64,000 nucleotides of DNA, taken from positions 1,782,501 through 1,846,500 of the forward strand of contig NC_092669.1 of the NCBI RefSeq assembly GCF_032118995.1, read 5' to 3'. The stretch is from Asterias amurensis. Lineage: Eukaryota; Echinodermata; Asteroidea; Forcipulatida; Asteriidae. Position 1 is the stretch's first letter. Each line of letters begins with the position of its first letter. Below are positions 41,801 through 52,742 of this stretch, piece after piece. A model generated the notes under the pieces. It saw only the letters and a program-made list of their open reading frames with translations. It was not told the DNA's origin and did not search any database. A program made the position numbers and the translations under genes.

Positions 41801-44741
41801 AACTCCAAACGCGAAGTTAGATTATTTATTTCTCATATTTCAACTATCATTATCATAAGACTGTGTAAGTTTTATGTAAATCTGTGATCTTGACGATTTT
41901 TGTTTCTTACCAATTCTGTATCGTTCCTTTATTGTTTTCTAGCAACAGAATCACAAGTTCTTGATTTGTGCAACTCATAATCAAAGCCAATGTTTGTGTT
42001 AGAGAGCTTGGCTGTTGCTAACTTTGCGTTTATACCCCCCTTGTGGCAAGTTCCCTTGGAGGAAGAGCATCTTTAAACAAACAAAATAGTATAATTTTTA
42101 TGAGAACAAATAAATTAACTTTTGTTTTTTATTGATGTTTATTGTTTTCAGAATGTGATTTGCGGGTATCAACTTGGTTATAGTCTGACCTGCCAGCCAG
42201 TTGTCTTCAGTTACAATGAATTTGAACACCGGGTAAGTCATGTATGGTGTCTGCTTTCCTGCAGGGTTGGGTAGTTTGGCTAACACTCAAACCACAGTGG
42301 GTGATGATGAGTGGTCAAACAGTAGGAGGGTTGACTGTGTACTGTGTAGATGTCAATACGTTATATGACATTGCAAGCTGGCATAGCTCTTCATTCAAAC
42401 CCCAGTGGATGGTAATGAATGGTCAGACAGTAGGAGGGTTGACTGTGTAACTGTAGATTGTCACTACGTTATATCACATTGCAGGTGTGCATAGCTATTT
42501 GCATTCAAACGCAGTGGATGGTAATGAATGGTCAAACAGTAGGAGGGTTGACTGTGTACTGTGCTGTGCATTCTTTTCATGTTACCATACTGTTACCATA
42601 CATGTACTGTAGGCTGGCATTGTCTGGCATAGTTTATCTGTCATTCCAGCAGCAGTGGATCATAACGAATGGTCAGACAGTAGGAGGGTTGACTGTGTCA
42701 TGATATCATTTGCATACTGAATTGCACGTATGAATCGCTTTTTAAACACAGGGTGAAGTTTTGTTCTTCTGAGAGCTACCCTCAATGATTTAGGGAGGGC
42801 AGTTTATTATTCTCCCCGTATTTCTTTAAATCGTTGTGTCAGTACAAAAACGTTGTATAAGTATAATATCCTAAAATAACTTTTACATTATGCCCAAATT
42901 TGACAATAAGTACATGCAAAGATCTGACGCTTTTGTGCAAAGCATTTTCGTTTTCGCACAATCGTGATACAATGTTTTTGCACTGAAGCAGTTGAAATCT
43001 GGGACTTTTGGACAGTTTCGGACAGTATTGAGGGCTTAAATTAATGATTGATTGATTTGTGTCATTTACAGATAGCAAAGTCACTATGGTGGTTCTACTT
43101 CTCCAAGCTGGTGGAAATGTTAGACACAGTCTTCTTCATCTTGAGAAAGAAGAATAGTCAACTTACGTTCCTTCATGTTTATCATCACGCCAGTATGTTT
43201 GGTCTCTGGTGGATCGGTATGAAGTGGGTAGCAGGCGGACAGTGTGAGTATTAAAACTAAAAGTTAAATTAGGGTCAGAGATTGGTTTTGTGACCGTAGT
43301 GGCTAAGTCATCGGAGTGTAGGTTCGAATCCCAGTCGTGACACTCGTGTCGTTGAGCAAGATGCTTTACTATAGTTGCTTCTCTCCACCGAGGGGTACAA
43401 CAAGGTACTTGAGAGAGCAGGTTGATATTGTGTTTGAAAAAGGCCTTCTGAGCCCTGGCAGCTTGGGCTGTATACTCCCCAGTGAGTCCCTCGGGGGAAT
43501 AGTTGTACACTATTTACCTCATTGCTAGTCAATATGTGGGAAGTCGGCCACTTTTGATCATGCCAATCTCTTTAAAGGCAGTGGACACTATTGGTAATTA
43601 CTCAAAATAATTGTGAGCATAAAAGCTTACTTGGTAACGAGTAATGGGGGGAGGGTGATAGTATAAAACATTTTGAGGAACGGCTCCCTCTGAAGTGACG
43701 TAGTTTTCGAGAAAGAAGTAATTTTCCACGGATATGTTTTCGTGACCTCAAATTGAGAATTTGAGGTCTAAAAATCAAGCGTTTGAAAGCACACAACTTC
43801 GTGTGACCAGGGTATTTTTTCTTTCATTATCTCGCAACTTCAACGACCAATTGATCTCAAATTTTCACAGATTTGTTATTTTATGTTGAGATACACCAAG
43901 TGAGACGTCTCGTCTTTGACAGTTACCAATAGTGTCCAGTGTCTTTAAAAGTAAAATTCCTCTCTTTCTGTTTTTCTTCTTAGCGTGGTTTGGTGGGACG
44001 TTGAACTCTTTCATTCATCTAATTATGTATTCGTACTACCTCCTCGCTGCCATGGGACCAAGAATGCAGAAGTACCTCTGGTGGAAGCGCTACCTCACAC
44101 AGCTTCAGTTTGTAAGTATAGACCTTAAGCGCGCTGTCACCATCTTGTTCGTGTTCCCTGTTTCCAATCACAGTAATGAATGCTAACATTGCGCATGGCT
44201 CCAGACTATTATTTCGTCTGGCCTCGGTTTGGTTGCAATGAGTTGGAATGGAGTCGAATCAAGATGACCACACCGTGATAAAGGTCTATAGACCTTATGC
44301 ATTGACGACATCCAGCCGCCATCTTAGAGGAAAAACAGTGATGAAACAATCGAAACGCACAGACTTGTGATTGTCATTGGTCTGATCCACTCTGTTCAGT
44401 CCCTCTGTTTCCAGTAGGGCTAACAGTTTAGCTCTTTTATCATATGATCAGGTAATCTTTAACTAACTTATCAACTACTGTTAATGATTTTCCAGGCGCA
44501 GTTTGTGATTGGTCTGATCCACGCCACACAGTCACTCTATTTCCAGTGCGACTTCCCCATCTGGATGCAGTGGGCGTGCATCCTCTACGGCATCACCATC
44601 TTCTCCCTCTTCATCAACTTCTACGTCCACGCCTACATCCGTAAAGAGCGCCTCCCCAAGGCGGAGAGAGCGGAGGGAAAGAAATCCTCGAACGGAGTAT
44701 CTGCCTCAAACGGGAAGGTAGATAGTAAAAAGACTAAGTAA
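38890..44741 (+). CDS. ELOVL4: Very-long-chain fatty-acid elongase, ELOVL4-like, complete
   Basis: Exons: 38890-38956, 41202-41389, 42152-42232, 43072-43243, 43984-44111, 44496-44741; 293 aa. Family motifs: [10 protein letters not shown], the box [13 protein letters not shown] histidine box, [25 protein letters not shown], and [15 protein letters not shown]. The block between HVYHH and MYSYY follows vertebrate ELOVL4 closely as I recall it. The C-terminus ends …SKKTK, which satisfies a KKXX ER-retrieval signal. Like its neighbour it should carry out the rate-limiting condensation of malonyl-CoA with long acyl-CoA in the ER membrane. Introns 2 to 5 hold a minisatellite and MITEs; the exons are clean. 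Divergently paired with the minus-strand elongase. Confidence 0.93.
39028..39352 (+). mobile_element. tRNA-derived SINE (family 2), near full length
   Basis: Head 'GTGGCCGAGCGGATAATAGT' (A-box) and GGTTCGAATCCC (B-box), then 'ATTGCTTCTCTCCACCCAGG', 'GTATACTCCCCACC', and the tail 'TGAAGCGCTTTGGGATGCCC' with a (TTA)n end. A second long copy lies at 43285 and a tail-only copy at 22390. In an ELOVL intron. Confidence 0.7.
39650..40033. mobile_element. Small inverted-repeat element inserted in an older repeat
   Basis: AATAGACCAATCCATTAAGC (39709) and its inverted end (CTACTGAATTGGTCTATT, to 39904) bracket about 196 bp. The flanks ('CACCCACAGC' and 'GCTGTGATGCCCTGTACTTT') belong to a separate repeat seen uninterrupted at 17818-17960. 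Further decayed copies of that flank repeat lie at 23690-23825, 25790-25910 and 40950-41095. Confidence 0.5.
40132..40690. mobile_element. Inverted-repeat element and adjoining foldback
   Basis: CCATTCATAAATACC (40134) and GGTATTTATGAATGGG (40529) are inverted ends of a piece of about 410 bp that also contains two 'ATTGGTCGAGAG' motifs. Directly after it, 40563-40680 folds on itself (GGTTTTCAACTAGTGGTTTA with TAAACCACTAGTTGAAAACC). They may be one composite element. Confidence 0.45.
41598..41928. mobile_element. TTAA foldback MITE (family F), partly decayed
   Basis: TTAA at 41594-41597, then AGGAACATTACAGAATTGG; the far end CCAATTCTGTATCGTTCCT is followed by TTA with the last base lost. Size and structure match families B to E, but the sequence differs. 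In an ELOVL intron. Confidence 0.6.
42265..42700 (+). repeat. Short tandem array, about four units of 110-150 bp
   Basis: The core GGTCAAACAGTAGGAGGGTT with 'GACTGTGT' recurs near 42312, 42419, 42530 and 42671, each preceded by a 'CAGTGGATGGTAATGAATGG'-type block. It starts about 30 bases past the donor of the exon ending at 42232. The ORFs across it are repeats, not protein. Confidence 0.7.
43285..43530 (+). mobile_element. tRNA-derived SINE (family 2), 3'-shortened
   Basis: Head 'GTGGCTAAGTCATCGGAG', B-box GGTTCGAATCCC, then 'GTTGCTTCTCTCCACCGAGG' and 'GCTGTATACTCCCCAGTGAG'. It lacks the 'GCGCTTTGGGA' tail of the 39028 copy. It begins about 40 bases after an ELOVL donor. Confidence 0.6.
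43576..43944. mobile_element. TTAA foldback MITE (family C)
   Basis: TTAA at 43572-43575 and 43945-43948 bracket AGGCAGTGGACACTATTGGT to ACCAATAGTGTCCAGTGTCT, 369 bp. Ends 39 bases before the ELOVL exon at 43984, so the insertion pressed close to the acceptor but left its pyrimidine tract. Confidence 0.82.
44373..44413 (+). pseudogene. Decayed partial copy of ELOVL exon 6
   Basis: TGTGATTGTCATTGGTCTGA, followed by TCCACTCTGTTCAGTCCCTC and TGTTTCCAGT, repeats the start of the exon at 44496 (TGTGATTGGTCTGATCCACG and onward, ending TTTCCAGT) with a small insert and several changes. It soon runs to a stop and has no acceptor. It looks like a short tandem duplication of the exon start that has decayed. 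Confidence 0.55.
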
Positions 44742-45546
44742 AAAGAACTTCTTTTTTGTATCAACTGTTTTTTTTAATTTGAATTGGTGATTGAGTGACT
44801 GTAGTAGTAGATTCTTTTTGTGTAGGTGAGTTTTATCTTTTTAATGATTATGAATCTGACAGTACCAAATTTTGCTCGTACCTCGAAAATAGAGGTTATT
44901 TTAATTTTTTTACGGTATATTTTTAATAGGTATTTATTAGTTTCTTTTAGAGACCAAGTTTTGAATTACACTCAATGTAGCACCTTGGCAGTTTTTGATA
45001 CTACTTAAAAAAAGGGATCTTTTTGTCTTGATTCCTTGATAGATTTAGCTTGATAGACAATTGTAGGTTTTTCTGAGGAACTGGTGATGCTGCGTGCACA
45101 AATGCAACGGGGCCGCAAGGAGACACGCGCAGCATTTTGTTACAACTTTTTACGCTCATTGAATATGAAGTACACGTTGAAGAGCGTGTGTTGATAACAA
45201 TACGCGATTGCTGCCTGTTTTGTCAACTTACAATATGGCCTCATGCGCGCATGCAGTGCCACGGTTACAGGCCAGTGCGCCCTCTAGTTCTTATATACAA
45301 CTCTGGAACGCTAAGATCCAATTGTGACTTCTCAGGATTCTTATTGAAGTAATTAACTGACTGCCAGTATGGAATGAGTTTTTACATTTGAATTTCATTC
45401 AGGTTTTGTTTGCAATTCTTGTATTCTTATTGGGTTTTTTTGTAAACATTTTTTAGTGATCTTTTTCAAATGTTTTGAGTCTGGATTTGAAAATCAATTT
45501 AGTATTATCCTAAGAGGTTGAGTTTAAAATCGGATAGTGTTAGTGC

Positions 45547-45552
45547 AATAAA
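45547..45552 (+). terminator. Candidate poly(A) signal of the plus-strand ELOVL gene
   Basis: AATAAA about 810 bases past the stop, followed by a T-rich stretch. It is the first canonical AATAAA after the stop that I find. A decayed A-family MITE arm (45574-45760) follows directly. Confidence 0.5.
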
Positions 45553-45789
45553 TTTTATTCCAAAACATTTTTTTACCAGGACGCAATTTCATAGAGTTGG
45601 TTCAGCAGAGAAAGTTGCTCTAAACACACTCAAAATCATGCTTACCAGAATTAAGTTACCAGCCAAAATGACATTCCACATCACATGTGGTTGGTAACCT
45701 GCTCCTTTTTGCTTAGCTGGAAATTGTAGAACACTATTTGCTGCTGACACAGTAGTCACACTGCAGCGATAATGAAAACGGTAAGGCTA

Positions 45790-46012
45790 TTTTTCCTTGT
45801 GTTATTATCAGATTTTGCTCAAAAAAGTGTTGTTATCTAATTTGTCCTCAAATTTTGCTCAAAATACACAAAAATATAGCCTTGTGTACTTTTATCATAT
45901 TAATTACACAAGGCTATATCCTTGTATAATTATAAAATTTTGCTCAAATTTTGCTCAAATTTACACAAGGCTATTATGAACTTTTCGCTCATAGTATTTA
46001 TAAATGTTTGCT
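45790..46012. repeat. Degenerate edge of the satellite array
   Basis: Irregular pieces such as TTTTGCTCAAAATACACA, ACACAAGGCTATATCCTTG and 'TTGCTCAAATTTTGCTCAAA' use the same words as the main array but at uneven spacing. This may be the founder region, or the decayed array margin. Confidence 0.6.
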
Positions 46013-49000
46013 TAAAAAAGTGTACAAGGCTATAAAGGCCTTGTGTACTTATCAATTTGTGCTTGAAAAGTGTAGGGTTGTGTACAAGGCTATACACTTC
46101 AAGGCTATATACGCCTTGTACACTTTTTCAAGCAAAAAGTTCATAAGGCGATAGCCTTGTACTTTTTCGAGCGAAAAGTTCATAAGGCCTTGTACACTTT
46201 TTTGAGCTAAAAGTTCACTAGGCTATACTTGTACACTTTTTTGAGCTAAAATTTCATAAGGCTATAGCCTTGTACACTTTTTCGAGTGAAAATTTCACAA
46301 GGCTTGTACACTTTTTCGAGCGAAAAGTTCATAAGGCTATAGCCTTGTACACTTTTTCGAGTGAAAATTTCACAAGGCTCACTTTTTCGAGCGAAAAGTT
46401 CACAAGGCTATATAGCCTTGTACACTTTTAGAGCAAAAAGTTCATAAGGCCTTGTACACTTTTTCGAGCGAAAAGTTCATAAGGCTATAGCCTTGTACAC
46501 TTTTTCGAGCGAAAAGTTCACAAGGCTATATAGCCTTGTACACTTTTAGAGCAAAAAGTTCATAAGGCCTTGTACACTTTTTCAAGCGAAAAGTTCATAA
46601 GGCTTTTTTAAGTTAAAATTTCACAAGGCTATGGCCTTGTACCCTTTTTCGAGCAAAAAGTTCTTGTACACTTTTTTGTACACTTTTTTGAGCGAAAAGT
46701 TCATAAGGCTATATAGCCTTGTACACTTTTTTGAGCGAAAATTTCATAAGGCTATATAGCCTTGTTACTTTTTAGAGCGAAAAGTTCATAAGGCTATGGC
46801 CTGGTACACTTTTTCGAGTGAAAATTTCACAAGGCCTTGTTACTTTTTAGAGCGAAAAGTTCATAAGGCTATTATAGCCTTGTACACTTTTTCGAGCAAT
46901 AAGTTCACAAGGCTATAGCCTTGTACACTTTTTTGAGCGAAAATTTCATAAGGCTATAGCCTTGTACACTTTTTAGAGCGAAAAGTTCATAAGGCTATAG
47001 CCTTGTACACTTTTTTGAGCGAAAATTTCATAAGGCTATAGCCTTGTACACTTTTTTGAGCGAAAAGTTCACAAGGCTATATAGCCTTGTACACTTTTTA
47101 GAGCGAAAATTTCATAAGGCTATAGCCTTGTACACTTTTTCGAGTGAAAATTTCATAAGGCACTTGTACACTTTTTAGAGCGAAAAAGTCACAAGGCTAT
47201 AGCCTTGTTACTTTTTAGAGCGAAAAGTTCATAAGGCACTTGTACACTTTTTAGAGCGAAAAAGTCACAAGGCTATAGCCTTGTTACTTTTTAGAGCGAA
47301 AAGTTCATAAGGCTATATATAGCCTTGTACACTTTTTCGAGTGAAAATTTCACAAGGCTATAGCCTTGTACACTTTTTCGAGCAAAAAGTTCATAAGGCC
47401 TTGTACACTTTTTTGAGCAAAAAATTCACAAGGCTATAGCCTTGTACACTTTTTCGAGCGAAAAGTTCATAAGGCCTTGTACACTTTTTTGAGCAAAAAA
47501 TTCACAAGGCTATATAATAGCCTTGTACACTTTTTAGAGCGAAAAGTTCACAAGGCTATAGTCTTGTACACTTTTTCGAGCGAAAAGCTCATAAGGCCTT
47601 GTACACTTTTTTGAGCAAAAAATTCACAAGGCTATAGCCTTGTACACTTTTTCGAGCGAAAAGTTCACAAGGCTATAGCCTTGTACACTTTTTCGAGCGA
47701 AAAGTTCATAAGGCCTTGTACACTTTTTTGAGCAAAAAATTCACAAGGCTATATAATAGCCTTGTACACTTTTTAGAGCGAAAATTTCATAAGGCTATAG
47801 CCTTGTACACTATTTTGAGCGAAAATTTCACAAGGCTATAGCCTTGTACACTTTTTCGAGCGAAAAGTTCATAAGGCTTGTACACTTTTTTGAGCGAAAA
47901 TTTCATAAGGCACTTGTACACTTTTTAGAGCGAAAAAGTCACAAGGCTATAGCCTTGTTACTTTTTAGAGCGAAAAGTTCATAAGGCTATAGCCTTGTAC
48001 ACTTTTTCGAGCGAAAAGTTCATAAGGCACTTGTACACTTTTTAGAGCAAAAAGTTCATAAGGCTATATATAGCCTTGTACACTTTTTCGAGCGAAAAGT
48101 TCATAAGGCTATAGCCTTGTACACTTTTTTGAGCGAAAATTTCATAAGGCACTTGTACACTTTTTAGAGCGAAAAAGTCACAAGGCTATAGCCTTGTTAC
48201 TTTTTAGAGCGAAAAGTTCATAAGGCTATAGCCTTGTACACTTTTTCGAGCAAAAAGTTCATAAGGCTATAGCCTTGTACACTTTTTAGAGCGAAAATTT
48301 CATAAGGCCTTGTTACTTTTTAGAGCGAAAAGTTCGTAAGGCTATATAATAGCCTTGTACACTTTTTCGAGCGAAAAGTTCATAGGGCTATAGCCTTGTA
48401 CACTTTTTCGAGCGAAAAGTTCACAAGGCTATAGCCTTGTACACTTTTTTGAGCGAAAATTTCATAAGGCTATAGCCTTGTACACTTTTTCGAGCGAAAA
48501 GTTCATAAGGCCTTGTACACTTTTTTGAGCAAAAAATTCACAAGGCCTTGTACACTTTTTCGAGCGAAAAGTTCATAAGGCTATAGCCTTGTACACTTTT
48601 TTGAGCGAAAATTTCATAAGGCTATAGCCTTGTACACTTTTTCGAGCGAAAAGTTCACAAGGCTATAGCCTTGTACACTTTTTTTGAGCGAAAATTTCAT
48701 AAGGCTATATATATATAGCCTTGTACACTTTTTTGAGCGAAAATTTCATAAGGCTATTGTTACTTTTTAGAGCGAAAAGTTCATAAGGCTATAGCCTTGT
48801 ACACTTTTTCAAGTGAAAATTTCACAAGGCCTTGTCATTTTTTTGAGTGAAAATTTCACAAGGCTATAGTCTTGTACACTTTTTCGAGTGAAAATTTCAT
48901 AAGGCTTTATAATAGCCTTGTACACTTTTTAGAGCGAAAAGTTCATAAGGCTATAGCCTTGTACACTTTTTTGAGTGAAAAGTTCACAAGGCTATAGTCT

Positions 49001-50638
49001 TGTACACTTTTTCGAAGTTTCACAAGGCTATAGCCTTGTACACTTTTTCGAGCGAAAAGTTCATAAGGCTTGTACACTTTTTTGAGCGAAAATTTCATAA
49101 GGCACTTGTACACTTTTTAGAGCGAAAAAGTCACAAGGCTATAGCCTTGTGACTTTTTAGAGCGAAAAGTTCATAAGGCTATAGCCTTGTACACTTTTTC
49201 GAGCGAAAAGTTCATAAGGCACTTGTACACTTTTTAGAGCAAAAAGTTCATAAGGCTATATATAGCCTTGTACACTTTTTCGAGCGAAAAGTTCATAAGG
49301 CTATAGCCTTGTACACTTTTTTGAGCGAAAATTTCATAAGGCACTTGTACACTTTTTAGAGCGAAAAAGTCACAAGGCTATAGCCTTGTTACTTTTTAGA
49401 GCGAAAAGTTCATAAGGCTATAGCCTTGTACACTTTTTCGAGCAAAAAGTTCATAAGGCTATAGCCTTGTACACTTTTTCGAGCGAAAATTTCATAAGGC
49501 ACTTGTACACTTTTTAGAGCGAAAAAGTCACAAGGCTATTATAGCCTTGTACACTTTTTTGAGCGAAAATTTCATAAGGCACTTGTACACTTTTTAGAGC
49601 GAAAAAGTCACAAGGCTATAGCCTTGTTACTTTTTAGAGCGAAAAGTTCATAAGGCTATATATAGCCTTGTACACTTTTTCGAGTGAAAATTTCACAAGG
49701 CTATAGCCTTGTACACTTTTTCGAGCAAAAAATTCACAAGGCTATAGCCTTGTACACTTTTTTGAGTGAAAATTTCACAAGGCTATAGCCTGGTACACTT
49801 TTTCGAGTGAAAATTTCACAAGGCTATAGCCTTGTACACTTTTTCGAGCGAAAAGTTCATAAGGCCTTGTACACTTTTTCAAATGAAAATTTCACAAGGC
49901 TATAGCCTTGTACACTTTTTCAAGCAAAAAGTTCACAAGGCTATAGCCTTGTACACTTTTTCGAGTGAAAATTTCACAAGGCTATAAGCCTTGTACACTT
50001 TTTCGAGCGAAAAGTTCATAAGGCTATATATAGCCTTGTACACTTTTTCGAGTGAAAATTTCACAAGGCTATAGCCTTGTACACTTTTTCGAGCAAAAAG
50101 TTCACAAGGCTATAGCCTTGTACACTTTTTTGAGTGAAAATTTCACAAGGCTATAGCCTTGTACACTTTTTCGAGTGAAAATTTCACAAGGCTATAGCCT
50201 TGTACACTTTTTCGAGCGAAAAGTTCATAAGGCCTTGTACACTTTTTTGAGCGAAAAGTTCATAAGGCTATAGCCTTGTACACTTTTTCAAGTGAAAATT
50301 TCAGAAGGCTATAGCCTTGTACACTTTTTCAAGCAAAAAGTTCACAAGGCTATAGCCTTGTACACTTTTTCGAGTGAAAATTTCACAAGGCTATAGCCTT
50401 GTACACTTTTTCGAGCGAAAAGTTCATAAGGCCTTGTACACTTTTTCGAGCAAAAAGTTCATAAGGCTATAGCCTTGTACACTTTTTTGAGCGAAAATTT
50501 CACAAGGCTATAGCATTGTACACTTTTTCGAGCGAAAATTTCATAAGGCTGTAGCCTTGTACACTTTTCAAGCGAAAAGTTCATAAGGCAATAGCCTTGT
50601 TACTTTTTAGAGCGAAAAGTTCACAAGGCTAGCCTTGT
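46013..50638. repeat. Satellite of roughly 40-bp units, each with two palindromes
   Basis: About 4.6 kb with on the order of 100 units. A typical unit reads AAGGCTATAGCCTT, then GTACA, then CTTTTTCGAGCGAAAAG, then TTCAT. The first part is a perfect 14-bp palindrome; the second is an inverted repeat with a short loop. Variants swap CGAG for AGAG, TGAG or CGAGT, drop part of the first palindrome ('AAGGCCTTG', 'AAGGCACTTG'), or extend it (CTATATATAG). There is no open frame of note. It fills most of the gap between ELOVL and the ETS gene. Confidence 0.95.
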
Positions 50639-52180
50639 GTAAAAATGCACAAATAGAAATTTGACAAATCAAATGGGGATGCATACGGTAATAGTAAAGA
50701 GTTTTACATCTTTTTCCTAATTATAAAATGTTTTATTTCTTTTGAAAACAAATCAAAAATTTTTGATAAATATATTACTTAAGTGCCTAAGTTAAATTAT
50801 TCTGAGTAATCGTTTAATCTTTCGTTCAATCGCACAAATGTTTAAAATATGTTTTAGTCTATCATTAGGAATGTCATTCAATGATTCTTCTCCAGTTAAC
50901 CACAAACGTCAGTACTTCTATAAGTTAGAGTTTAAATTTAGTTAGAATAAAAATGAATCTAAAAGAGGCTTATACAACTCTGTGAACACTTCATAGCCTG
51001 TATTTTTACAGCTGCACAAAATGAAACAAAGTATATAACAAAAAAAAAGTACTAGAAAAAAAAATAGATACTTGCACACAATTCTCAAGTACTAAATTAT
51101 TAGGAAGGCATGTACGTGAAGTTTTTAGTAAAGTAACGTTCAACATCAACCTCGCTACCAGGGAAAACACGCCGTATCGATATAAGCTTGGGCGATATCG
51201 ATTTATTTTATTCACGATATATCGCCGACAATGTATCGCGATATTCGATATAATCGCAATTAATTAAATTTGACATCATCAGTCTTCAAACTCCCAGTGA
51301 AAGTTGTAGAAGAGACAGTCATAGCATAAGAGAGGTGTTCTAATGACCTATTCTCCTGGTTTTACTCCAAACCTATGGGGTGCAAGATGTCTCAGCTAGG
51401 AAATACATAGCGATACCAAATCGAACCGATATCAAAATCGTTTCCAAATTAATATCGCAATATTTGATAATATCGTGGTATCGACCAAGCTTATATCGAT
51501 ACCCCTCATCACTAACCTCTGGAAGGGAAGTCCTGAAAATCACCGTTGATTTGTTTGAATTGTCAGCAGCGACTGCTATGTTGTCATGCTTGTTAATAAC
51601 TTGCAATTGCTTTTAGTTGCTTAGTACACGCGTGTAAAAATGCATGTTTTTTTACGCATGTTTAATAAGTTTTAAAAATATGAGGGGACCAGTTCCTTGA
51701 CTTGATCCTGTTTATAACAGTGCAACCTGAAAAGAGATCGATGGAAGGACTGCTTAAAAATGATCCAATATATTTTGATATTTCAAAGTCACACTTCAAG
51801 GGGTTATGATCGAGCAAGGCAATCTAGGATAGAGATTGTACACCACTGGGAGCGAGGTTGATTCAACATGGCCTTCTGCATTGAGGAGTATCTGTGTAAT
51901 TAAATTGTCTTTTTTATTGTCACTTTACTTTGACTATTAAATTTGATCATGTGATCAGTGTTTAACCAATCAGACTGTATAATCTTTTTTCTTTGTGGAG
52001 TTCTATCATGTGATCAGTGTTTAATCAATCAGACTGCATAATCTATCTCTTTGTGGAGTTCTACATGAAATTATTCTCAAAATGCTTGAAACTATCAAAA
52101 GCTGTTTTAGGTTTCCAATGAAGGATCTACTTTTGCCATTAATTGTAAGATTGATTAGCAAACAAAAACCTTCCCTTTAA
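50639..52180. other. Intergenic DNA right of the satellite
   Basis: AT-rich, no exon supported. It contains the CGATA-rich foldback at 51173 and a short local duplication near 51950-52060 ('CATGTGATCAGTGTTTAA' twice with 'CAATCAGACTG'). Confidence 0.45.
51173..51505. mobile_element. CGATA-rich foldback element
   Basis: GTATCGATATAAGCTTGGGC at the left and its inverted form (CCAAGCTTATATCGATAC) at the right, about 335 bp. The inner arms carry 'TATCGCGATATTCGATATAA' and 'AATATCGCAATATTTGATAA'. Flanking duplication was not clear, so the superfamily is not assigned. Confidence 0.6.
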
Positions 52181-52534
52181 TGACACTGGACACTATTGGT
52201 AATTGTGAAAGACCAGTCTTCTCACTTTGTGTATCTCAACATATGCATAAAATAAAAAACCTGTGAAAATTTGAACTCAATTGGTCGTCGACATTGCGAG
52301 ATAGTACCGGAAGAAAAAACACCCTTATCACACAAAGTTGTGTGCTTTCAGATGCTTGATTTCGGGACCTCAAACTCTAATTCTGAGGTCTTGAAATTGA
52401 ATTAGTGGAAAATTACTTCTTTCTCGAAAACTACGTTACTTCAGAGCAAGTCGTTTCTAACAATGTTTTATGCTATCAAGTAAGCTTTTGTGCTTACATA
52501 TATTTTGAGTAATTACCAATACTGTCCAGTGCCT
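52181..52534. mobile_element. TTAA foldback MITE (family C)
   Basis: TTAA at 52177-52180 and 52535-52538 bracket TGACACTGGACACTATTGGT to ACCAATACTGTCCAGTGCC. More diverged from the family than the 43576 copy. Lies in the probable 3' flank or UTR of the ETS gene. Confidence 0.75.
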
Positions 52535-52742
52535 TTAAATCGTCCCCTTAGAGCATAAACAGTTGCAGAGGTATCATACCATCAGTGGAGGTTTATGCGG
52601 ACCACTGTTGATGGTATTCGTTAGAAAGAAAACGAAATTTGTGACTTGCCAATAAAAAATATTTCTTGCATTTTACATATTTACAAACTTCTTTGCCTCC
52701 AACATATTCAAGTACTTCTCACCGCATGAACAAGACAATACC

